Assembly: GCA_946566415.1 (NCBI GenBank)
Contig: CAMNWW010000063.1
Span: 1-9,900, forward strand
Direction: 5' to 3'
DNA length: 9,900 nt
From: an uncultured Lachnospiraceae bacterium
Lineage (GTDB): Bacteria; Bacillota; Clostridia; Lachnospirales; Lachnospiraceae
Part shown: one piece after another, positions 1 to 6,130 of the stretch
Position numbering within the stretch: the first letter of the stretch is position 1
Layout of the letters: each line of letters begins with the position of its first letter
Made by a program: the position numbers and the translations under genes
The notes under the pieces: model-generated
Seen by the model: only the letters and a program-made list of their open reading frames with translations
What the model was told of the DNA's origin: nothing
Database searches by the model: none

Positions 1-2292
1 CGTACAGTTCTCATTTCCGGGTCAAGGACCAGGGCGAAAAGGCTTGCCGAGGATTTGAGGGATTATGATCTCAGCAGTTTTTACAGCGAGGACAGGGGGC
101 GTGAGGTAAGCCCCGGGGAGATCATGGTCTGTTATGGACATGTGGAATCGGGGTATGAATACCCTATGATCAAATTTATGGTGATTTCCGAGACGGACAT
201 TTTCGGAAAGATAAAAAAGAAGAAAAGGCGTAAAACCTATGAAGGACAGAAAATACAGAATTTTTCTGACCTGCATCCGGGGGATTATGTGGTCCATGAG
301 AACCATGGACTGGGAATTTACCGGGGAATTGAGAAGATCGAGGTGGACAAAGTCACCAAAGACTATATGAAGATTTCTTATGCGGACGGAGGAAACCTGT
401 ATATTTTGGCGACACAGTTGGACCTGATCCAGAAATATGCCAGCGCGGATGCGAAAAAGCCGAAACTGAACCGCTTGGGAGGCCAGGAGTGGAGCCGTAC
501 TAAGACGCGTGTGAAAGGGGCGGTGCAGGAGATCGCAAAGGATCTGGTAAAGCTGTATGCCGCCAGACAGGAGAGGAGCGGATATGTATACGAAAAGGAC
601 ACTGTCTGGCAGAAGGAATTTGAAGAGATGTTCCCGTTTGAAGAAACAGAAGATCAGCTCCTGGCGATTGAGGCGGTAAAAAGGGATATGGAAAGTCCGA
701 AGATTATGGACCGCCTTATCTGCGGCGATGTGGGATTTGGGAAAACAGAGATCGCGATTCGGACAGCGTTTAAGGCGGTGCAGGAAAATAAGCAGGTCGT
801 ATACCTGGTGCCGACTACGATTTTGGCACAGCAGCATTATAATACATTTGTTCAGAGAATGAAGGATTTTCCTGTGCGGGTAGAACTTCTTTGCCGTTTT
901 CGTACCCCTGCGCAGCAAAAACAGACGATCGACGGTCTGAAAAAGGGACAGGTAGATATCGTGATCGGAACGCACAGGGTCCTCAGCAAAGACGTCCAGT
1001 TCAAGGATTTGGGGCTTTTGGTGATCGATGAGGAGCAGCGTTTTGGGGTGCGGCATAAGGAGAAGATTAAGAAACTGAAGGAGAATGTAGACGTATTGAC
1101 ATTGACCGCGACGCCGATTCCCAGGACGCTGCATATGAGCCTCATAGGAATACGGGACATGAGCGTGCTGGAGGAGGCGCCTATGGACAGGATGCCCATC
1201 CAGACATATGTGATGGAGTTCAGCGACGAGATGGTGCGCGAAGCGATTGAGAGGGAGATTTTACGCCAGGGACAGGTCTATTATGTCTATAACCGGGTGC
1301 AGGATATCGACGAAGTAGCAGGCCGGATCCAAAAGCTGGTTCCCGGGGCTTCCGTGGCGTACGCCCACGGGCAGATGCGGGAGCATCAGCTTGAGAGGAT
1401 TATGTATGATTTCATAAGCGGGGATATTGACGTGCTGGTTTCAACTACGATTATTGAGACAGGACTTGATATCCCGAATGTTAACACGATCATTATCCAT
1501 GATTCAGATAAAATGGGACTGGCGCAGCTTTACCAGCTCCGCGGGCGGGTAGGCCGCTCGAACCGGCTGGCGTACGCGTTCCTTTTGTACCGCAGGGATA
1601 AGCTGTTAAAAGAAGTGGCGGAAAAGAGATTGTCGGCGATACGGGAATTTACGGACCTGGGGTCCGGCGTGAAGATCGCTATGAGGGACTTGGAGATACG
1701 GGGGGCAGGAAATCTTCTGGGAGAAGCACAGCACGGGCACATGGAAGCCGTAGGCTATGACCTCTACTGCAAAATGCTGAATGAGGCGGTTAAATATTTG
1801 AAAGGCGAGATGCCAAAGGATGTGTACACGACCACGGTGGATCTGAATATTGACGCCTATATTCCCGCCGCTTATATTCCGAATGAATTTCAGAAGCTGG
1901 ATATTTATAAACGGATCGCGGCGATCGAGACGGACGAGGAACGTGACGACATGCTGGAGGAGCTGATCGACAGGTTCGGAGAGCCGCCGAAGAAGGTACA
2001 GCAGCTGCTTGCCATCGCGCAGCTAAAAGCGCTGGCGCACAGCGCCTACATGGTTTCCGTTGAGCAGAAAGGCGAGGAATTTAGGTTTACCATGTATGAA
2101 AAGGCAAAGATTAATGCAAACGGGATCCCCGCTGTTCTCGACCGATACAAGGGAGAGCTGACATTCAAGGCAGACGCCAATCCATATTTTTTATACCGTA
2201 AACGAAGAAAAGATAAAAAGGAGAAAGACGAACAGATTTTGGAAAATGTAAGGCAGGTAATCGGAGATATCCGCATGCTGGCGGAAAAATAG
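1..2292 (+). CDS. mfd: Transcription-repair coupling factor Mfd (5'-truncated by window edge)
   Basis: Mfd is a cytoplasmic DNA translocase that pushes RNA polymerase stalled at DNA damage off the template and recruits the UvrABC excision machinery. The frame is open from base 1, so the gene begins upstream; the TTG at 55 is internal. The 763 residues seen are about two-thirds of the usual 1150-1180. Visible in order (fragment numbering): end of the UvrB-like N-terminal half (1-90); RNA polymerase-interacting domain starting at LHPGDYVVHENHGLG (91 on); Walker A GDVGFGKT (242-249); DEEQ box (343-346); TATPIPRTL (369-377); helicase motif VI QLRGRVGRS (512-520); the TRG translocation motif around RDLEIRGAGNLLGEAQHGH (562-580); and the C-terminal D7-like domain (about 600-763). 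All ATPase motifs are intact. In related Firmicutes mfd is often followed by a PrsA/SurA-like gene, as here. Its promoter is outside the window. The assignment is essentially certain. Confidence 0.98.
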   Translation, partial: RTVLISGSRTRAKRLAEDLRDYDLSSFYSEDRGREVSPGEIMVCYGHVESGYEYPMIKFMVISETDIFGKIKKKKRRKTYEGQKIQNFSDLHPGDYVVHENHGLGIYRGIEKIEVDKVTKDYMKISYADGGNLYILATQLDLIQKYASADAKKPKLNRLGGQEWSRTKTRVKGAVQEIAKDLVKLYAARQERSGYVYEKDTVWQKEFEEMFPFEETEDQLLAIEAVKRDMESPKIMDRLICGDVGFGKTEIAIRTAFKAVQENKQVVYLVPTTILAQQHYNTFVQRMKDFPVRVELLCRFRTPAQQKQTIDGLKKGQVDIVIGTHRVLSKDVQFKDLGLLVIDEEQRFGVRHKEKIKKLKENVDVLTLTATPIPRTLHMSLIGIRDMSVLEEAPMDRMPIQTYVMEFSDEMVREAIEREILRQGQVYYVYNRVQDIDEVAGRIQKLVPGASVAYAHGQMREHQLERIMYDFISGDIDVLVSTTIIETGLDIPNVNTIIIHDSDKMGLAQLYQLRGRVGRSNRLAYAFLLYRRDKLLKEVAEKRLSAIREFTDLGSGVKIAMRDLEIRGAGNLLGEAQHGHMEAVGYDLYCKMLNEAVKYLKGEMPKDVYTTTVDLNIDAYIPAAYIPNEFQKLDIYKRIAAIETDEERDDMLEELIDRFGEPPKKVQQLLAIAQLKALAHSAYMVSVEQKGEEFRFTMYEKAKINANGIPAVLDRYKGELTFKADANPYFLYRKRRKDKKEKDEQILENVRQVIGDIRMLAEK

Positions 2293-2324
2293 TAACAAAG
2301 AATTTGCATTTTTTGTGAAAATGA

Positions 2325-2353
2325 TTGCCATAGGCGCGAAAAAAGATTATACT
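2325..2353 (+). promoter_or_regulatory. Sigma-A-type promoter of the foldase operon
   Basis: A -35 box TTGCCA (2325-2330) and a -10 box TATACT (2348-2353) are separated by exactly 17 bp in the 95-bp gap after mfd. Each box is close to consensus. Transcription would begin near 2360, about 28 bases before the preferred start codon at 2388. This suggests the lipoprotein operon has its own promoter in addition to any read-through from mfd. It is predicted from sequence only. Confidence 0.75.
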
Positions 2354-2370
2354 ATATCCGTATACGATTA

Positions 2371-2376
2371 AGGAGG
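2371..2376 (+). promoter_or_regulatory. Ribosome binding site AGGAGG that sets the foldase start
   Basis: A perfect AGGAGG lies only 2 bases before an ATG at 2379 but 11 bases before the in-frame ATG at 2388. Two bases is too short a spacing for initiation, so 2388 is the better start. It also gives a normal lipoprotein signal beginning with Met-Lys-Arg-Lys. Confidence 0.7.
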
Positions 2377-2387
2377 AAATGTTTCAG

Positions 2388-3416
2388 ATGAAGAGAAAAT
2401 TAGCTGTGTTTGTCATGGCGGCCATGCTTGCGGCCGGTTCATTGACGGGCTGTGGAGGACTGGATGAAAGCGAGACGGTCGCTGAGTTCCAGGATACGAA
2501 GATCACTGCAAATGTTGTGAATTTTTATGCGAGGATGCAGCAGGCGCAGTATGAGACTTATTATGCGAGTTTCATGGGAGACGAGATGTGGACCGGCGAG
2601 GGGTCAGGCGGACAAACTTATGAAGAGAGCATGAAAGAGTCGATCCTGAATGATCTGGAGAATATGTATATACTGGAAGCGCATGCGGCAGATTATGACG
2701 TGGCTTTGACCGACGAAGAGAAAAAGGCAATCGACGAGGCGGCGGATGCTTTCAGTGAAGGAAACTCTTCAGAGAATAAAGATGTAGTCTCAGGCGATCC
2801 TGAGACGGTGAAGAGAGTCCTGGAGCTTGTGACGATACAGAGCAAGATGTTTGACGCCATGACTGCAGATGTGGATACCGTTGTTTCGGATACGGAAGCG
2901 GCGCAGAAGAGTATGCAGTATGTCAGCTTTTCTTATAATAAGACAGATGAGGACGGTAACTCAGCCACTATGACCGAGGAAGAGAAAGAGGAACTTATGG
3001 AAACGGTCAAAGAGTTTAGGGAAGGCGCTTTGGAGGCGGAGGATTTTACCGCTTATGCTGAGGAAAAAGGATATACGGCTTCCACCGCGACATTTGACGC
3101 AGAGACAACGTCGCCGTCTGCGGCGCTGATCGAGGCCGCAGATGGTCTGAAAGAGGGTGAAGTGACGGAGATCGTCGAAGATACGTCTGCATGCTATGTG
3201 GCGAAGCTGACGAGCCTTCTCGACCGGGATGCAACGGATAAAGAGAAAGAATCGATTGTCTCCCAGCGCAGGCAGGAGAAGTACAGCAGCCTTTGCACAG
3301 AGTGGAAAGAAGCTCTGGATATTAAGGTTCATGATAGTGTGATGAAGAAAATCGATTTCCAAAAACAGGGCGTCACGATCAAGGCGGCTGAAACAGGGGA
3401 GGACGAATCAGAATAG
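2388..3416 (+). CDS. Lipoprotein foldase, SurA/PrsA-like, with degenerate parvulin region
   Basis: This is a predicted 342-residue lipoprotein on the outer face of the membrane, probably assisting folding of exported proteins. From the start at 2388, a basic N-terminus (MKRK) and a hydrophobic segment lead to lipobox LTGC, with Cys22 as the lipidated residue. Residues about 30-175 resemble the helical SurA N-terminal chaperone region (VAEFQDTKITANVVNFYARM at its start). Residues about 176-275 align by eye with a parvulin rotamase domain: the pattern FTAYAEEKGY, then DGLKEGEVTEIVEDTSACYVAKL, matches the family's C-terminal half. The first strand of a normal parvulin (an RHILV-type motif with an active-site His) is replaced by MQYVSFSY, and no GYHII motif is present, so prolyl isomerase activity is doubtful. 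The tail is charged. The protein is acidic overall. The family assignment is moderate to good; the chaperone role is inferred. Confidence 0.72.
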   Translation: MKRKLAVFVMAAMLAAGSLTGCGGLDESETVAEFQDTKITANVVNFYARMQQAQYETYYASFMGDEMWTGEGSGGQTYEESMKESILNDLENMYILEAHAADYDVALTDEEKKAIDEAADAFSEGNSSENKDVVSGDPETVKRVLELVTIQSKMFDAMTADVDTVVSDTEAAQKSMQYVSFSYNKTDEDGNSATMTEEEKEELMETVKEFREGALEAEDFTAYAEEKGYTASTATFDAETTSPSAALIEAADGLKEGEVTEIVEDTSACYVAKLTSLLDRDATDKEKESIVSQRRQEKYSSLCTEWKEALDIKVHDSVMKKIDFQKQGVTIKAAETGEDESE

Positions 3417-3427
3417 GGGGAAGTCCG

Positions 3428-4159
3428 ATGGAAATGATGAACATTCTGATAAAAAGTTTGATGGAAGGTACGGATGGCCCGGCGGCTGTCTTTATTACAG
3501 GTAATCTGGCGGCGGTCATAAGGGGAGCGGCGATCGCATCGGCAGTCATCTCTCTTTTGATGTGTCTGTTCGGACTGAAGCTGATCCGGGTTTGGAATGT
3601 CCTTTTCGGTCTTTTAGTTGGAGGCGCGGCAGGATATACGGCGGGATATTTTCTCGGGCAGGAGCTGAAGATTACGCTGATCATTGCAGGCGTGTGCGCA
3701 CTTGTGCTCGGAGTTCTGGGAGGGATATTCAAAAAGTTCGGGGCTTTCTGGGTCTGTTTCGTAAGCATTTTTACAGTAGCGGCAGGTGTAGTAAACCTGC
3801 ATCCGCAGGATTTAGTTTGGGTGGCAGTCTGCGCTGTTCTTGGTCTTTTGGCAGCCGTGGCCGCCATGATATGGATGGAGCCTTTGGTAATCATTTCGAC
3901 TGCATTTATCGGTGGATTTGGCGTGGGCAATGCCGCTATCCTCCTTTTGGATCTGAATAATCTATATGTGTCTTGGGCAATCTATGCAGTATTGGTAATC
4001 GCAGGTATGGCGCTGCAGTTTATGATGAAGTCGAGAGAGATAGGAAGAAAACAGGCGGCATACTCCAACGAAGTAAAAGGTGAAATTTCTATGGAAGCAG
4101 AAATTGAACAAGCAAGAACTCTTTTCGATTTTGACGATGAGGAAGAGGACGAGGAGTAG
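3428..4159 (+). CDS. Seven-helix membrane protein, DUF4203/TMEM198-like
   Basis: This is a 243-residue integral membrane protein. Hydrophobic segments fall at about residues 33-50, 56-77, 82-101, 104-123, 129-149, 152-175 and 181-200, rich in Gly and Ala (for example LLVGGAAGYTAGYFLG). That pattern and length fit the DUF4203/TM7S3-TM198-like family, whose bacterial function is unknown. A soluble tail from about 201 ends in a very acidic run (DFDDEEEDEE). A purine-rich GGGGGAAG sequence just before 3423 supports the ATG at 3428; the in-frame ATGs at 3434 and 3437 are alternatives. It follows the lipoprotein by only 11 bp, so the two are very likely one operon, which suggests an envelope-related task. 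I recognise the family from hydrophobicity and composition rather than catalytic motifs, and I assign no specific function. Confidence 0.75.
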   Translation: MEMMNILIKSLMEGTDGPAAVFITGNLAAVIRGAAIASAVISLLMCLFGLKLIRVWNVLFGLLVGGAAGYTAGYFLGQELKITLIIAGVCALVLGVLGGIFKKFGAFWVCFVSIFTVAAGVVNLHPQDLVWVAVCAVLGLLAAVAAMIWMEPLVIISTAFIGGFGVGNAAILLLDLNNLYVSWAIYAVLVIAGMALQFMMKSREIGRKQAAYSNEVKGEISMEAEIEQARTLFDFDDEEEDEE

Positions 4160-4231
4160 GAGTAGACTGCTCGTTATGTGTTTATGGGCGCGTCGCCGCT
4201 AATACTACCAAAAAAGTTTGGAGACGATTAG

Positions 4232-5065
4232 ATGAAGATAGATATGCATTGTCATGTGAAAGAAGGGTCAATTGACAGCAAGATACCGATAGAAGAGTAT
4301 ATTACGAAGCTAAAGGAAAAAGGGATCGACGGTATGCTGGTAACAGACCATGACACATACAACGGATACCGTTATTGGAAGCGTTTTATAAAAGGAAAAG
4401 AACATCAAGATTTTGTCGTCCTTAAAGGAGTAGAGTATGATACCCGTGACGCCGGGCATATCCTGATCATCATGCCCCAGGGAGTCAAGATGAAGCTGCT
4501 GGAGCTAAGGGGGCTTCCCCTTTCTCTGCTGATTGATTTTGTACATTATCACGGCGGTATCTGCGGACCGGCACATCCCTGCGGGGAGAAGTATATGAGT
4601 TTTACGAATACCAAGCTCTGGCAGAAATCGCCGGAACTTCTGGGGAAATTTGATTTTATAGAGACATTCAACGCTTGTGAATCTTCGGCGTCGAATGCAG
4701 GAGCGAGACTTCTTGCTGAAAAATACGGCAAGACCGGCATCGGCGGAAGCGACGCGCACAGACCGGACTGCGCGGGACTGGCATATACAGAATTTCCGAA
4801 TCCGATCAAGACAGAGCTGGATTTGATTATGCAGATCCGCAATAAGGAACCAATCGCTGCGGAAGGTGAGTTCTACACAAAAACTACCAAGGATAAGATT
4901 GGAAAGGCAAACAAACTCTTAGTGTACTCATTCTGGTTCTATAACCGGGGCGGGGCTCTTTTAAGGATGCACAGCCGGAAGAATAAGATACAGGCAGAGC
5001 AGCCCATTGATCCCATAGACCCCATTGAAATACCTTATCTCAAAAAAATTAAAAGAAAACATTAA
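4232..5065 (+). CDS. PHP-domain metal-dependent phosphoesterase
   Basis: This is a 277-residue cytoplasmic protein of the PHP (polymerase and histidinol phosphatase) superfamily, enzymes that hydrolyse phosphoester bonds using a cluster of two or three metal ions. The ligand motifs are all visible: DMHCH (H6, H8), TDHD (D39, H40), GVEYD (E68), H76, AHP (H115), ETFN (E144), and GGSDAH (D174, H176). The substrate cannot be read from the sequence; related small PHP proteins act on nucleotides, 3',5'-bisphosphates or oligonucleotides. The C-terminal 60 residues lie outside the core and include IDPIDPIEIP followed by a basic end (KKIKRKH). GGAGA (4220-4224) is 7 bases before the ATG. No promoter is visible in the 72-bp gap after the membrane protein gene, so co-transcription with it is likely. 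The stop codon overlaps the stop of the convergent downstream gene. Confidence 0.88.
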   Translation: MKIDMHCHVKEGSIDSKIPIEEYITKLKEKGIDGMLVTDHDTYNGYRYWKRFIKGKEHQDFVVLKGVEYDTRDAGHILIIMPQGVKMKLLELRGLPLSLLIDFVHYHGGICGPAHPCGEKYMSFTNTKLWQKSPELLGKFDFIETFNACESSASNAGARLLAEKYGKTGIGGSDAHRPDCAGLAYTEFPNPIKTELDLIMQIRNKEPIAAEGEFYTKTTKDKIGKANKLLVYSFWFYNRGGALLRMHSRKNKIQAEQPIDPIDPIEIPYLKKIKRKH

Positions 5066-5928
5066 TTTCCACGGAAGGAGCTGTCAAGCTCCTTCAATTT
5101 TTTACGCAGATCATTCAAAATCTCCTTGTGGGGAATGCTCTGCATCCGCGGGAAAGCACGTATGATACGTTTCTGTATTCTGGTAATATTTCCCAAGCTC
5201 TCTTTATAGTGAGAACGAAGTACAGTGATTCGTTCTTTGACTTCATCAGAAACATTGGAAAGAGTTTCGGATAGATCGTCCTGTTTTTCGGCTATGCTGA
5301 TCTTGATCTCAGCAGGTTTTTCTATGGCAAGAATCGTTCCGGTGTAAATATTTTCGCCCAACTGGTCAGAAATTTGGTGAAGCTCGTCCGCAATCTCCTG
5401 CATCTTTTCCAGGTTCTTGTTGAATTTTAGGATACCTGAGGCCGTTACAATAAGATCAATGAGCATGGTGGTTCCAAGAAGGACAAGCAGCGCGACTCCA
5501 AGCGGAAACGGGATGTACGCCAGTATTGTCTGAAATACAGGATGGATAAAATCCACAATCAGGACACAGGCGACGCCCCACATCAAGGAAAATGGAAGGC
5601 ATACATACCCGTTTAAGTTAAGCGGCAGGTCAGAGTAATCCCACCATTTATTGTGGAAGACTTTTTCCAGAATAAACCCGGTCAGCCATTCCAAGGCTGT
5701 CACGAGCACAATACTTGTTATGTAGAGTATAAGAAGATTTTCCTTATATGGGCTTAAAAGCCAGACAACGCTGCTCACACCGATCCCGTAAATAGGGCAG
5801 ATGGGACCGTTCAGGAATCCCCGGTTGACGAAACAGTGTTCCTTCCATGCGGCAAAAGCAACTTCAGAATACCATCCGAGAAAACCGTATACAAAAAAAT
5901 ATAAACAAAAGAAATAAAATTCAGTCAT
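5062..5928 (-). CDS. CmpB-like putative ABC-transporter permease family protein (PF06541 type)
   Basis: This 288-residue protein has hydrophobic segments at about 4-22, 42-60, 64-88, 110-127 and 143-165, followed by a hydrophilic tail (168-288) with heptad-like Leu/Ile spacing that looks like a coiled coil. Conserved-looking features of the family, long labelled DUF1113 and now 'putative ABC transporter permease', are NRGFLNGPICPIYGIG (35-50), the EW(x)2G(x)2LEK pattern starting at E80, and the WWDYS stretch at 95-99. The family name is an old annotation: I see no ATPase partner or solute-binding protein nearby, so transport is unproven. The start ATG (5926-5928) has AAGG in GAAGG (5938-5942) 9 bases upstream. 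It has its own promoter facing away from the surface-protein gene, and it converges on the PHP gene with a 4-bp overlap. Confidence 0.8.
   Translation of the reverse strand: MTEFYFFCLYFFVYGFLGWYSEVAFAAWKEHCFVNRGFLNGPICPIYGIGVSSVVWLLSPYKENLLILYITSIVLVTALEWLTGFILEKVFHNKWWDYSDLPLNLNGYVCLPFSLMWGVACVLIVDFIHPVFQTILAYIPFPLGVALLVLLGTTMLIDLIVTASGILKFNKNLEKMQEIADELHQISDQLGENIYTGTILAIEKPAEIKISIAEKQDDLSETLSNVSDEVKERITVLRSHYKESLGNITRIQKRIIRAFPRMQSIPHKEILNDLRKKLKELDSSFRGN
5074..5103 (+). terminator. Intrinsic terminator of the + strand operon
   Basis: A perfect 9-bp stem, GAAGGAGCT (5074-5082) with AGCTCCTTC (5087-5095), closes on the 4-base loop GTCA. It is followed by AA and a run of six T (5098-5103). 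It starts 8 bases after the PHP stop codon, so it should end transcripts from the foldase/PHP side. It lies wholly within the last codons of the convergent gene on the - strand. On the - strand the T-rich stretch is about 9 bases away from the hairpin, so termination in that direction is less clear. Confidence 0.85.
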
Positions 5929-5968
5929 TCTATCATACCTTCATTTCTATAAATTGAACTTACGCTTC

Positions 5969-5997
5969 ATTATAAAGGGAAAGGTGGAAACTGTAAA
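5969..5997 (-). promoter_or_regulatory. Sigma-A-type promoter of the CmpB-like gene
   Basis: Read on the - strand, TTTACA (5992-5997) is the -35 box and a perfect TATAAT (5969-5974) is the -10 box, with a 17-bp spacer. The predicted transcript would start near 5962, leaving a leader of about 34 bases before the ATG at 5928. This is one half of a divergent promoter pair. Confidence 0.75.
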
Positions 5998-6040
5998 CGG
6001 TAACAAGAAAAAAGATAAGAAAAATATAAGATTTTAAGAA

Positions 6041-6069
6041 TTGACATTTTACGGCGGCTATTCTATGAT
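6041..6069 (+). promoter_or_regulatory. Sigma-A-type promoter of the surface-protein gene
   Basis: A consensus TTGACA (6041-6046) and TATGAT (6064-6069) are separated by 17 bp. Upstream, 6004-6040 is almost free of C and rich in A-runs, which could act as an UP element contacted by the RNA polymerase alpha subunits. The predicted start is near 6076, giving a leader of about 55 bases. The TTG of this -35 box is in frame with the downstream gene and can be mistaken for its start codon. Confidence 0.8.
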
Positions 6070-6116
6070 AACTATACTCGTCTATTGTATTTTCTTTTCT
6101 ATGTCTTTAAGACAGG

Positions 6117-6122
6117 AAGGAG
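6117..6122 (+). promoter_or_regulatory. Ribosome binding site AAGGAG that sets the surface-protein start
   Basis: AAGGAG lies 8 bases before the ATG at 6131, which is ideal spacing. Upstream in-frame starts at 6041 (TTG) and 6065 (ATG) have no such site and overlap the promoter itself, so they are unlikely to be used. Confidence 0.85.
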
Positions 6123-6130
6123 AATACCCT

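Noticed and set aside
892..894. Cys298 (fragment numbering) of Mfd where many Mfd proteins have Ser in SRFR
   Set aside because: It may be common in this bacterial group; without an alignment I cannot call it unusual.
22..1134. A 370-codon open frame on the - strand opposite mfd
   Set aside because: It is the shadow of a strongly conserved gene, it has a Leu/His/Arg/Phe-rich composition with no domain, and the + strand frame carries all the Mfd motifs.
2295..2316. A possible terminator after mfd: ACAAAGAAT pairing with ATTTTTTGT
   Set aside because: The 9-bp stem is almost all A-T with one G-T pair, and the T-run is part of the stem rather than after it, so it is unlikely to terminate efficiently.
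4183..4200. A small GGCG/CGCC inverted repeat between the DUF4203-like and PHP genes
   Set aside because: The stem is only 4 bp and no T-run follows, so I cannot support a terminator or operator.
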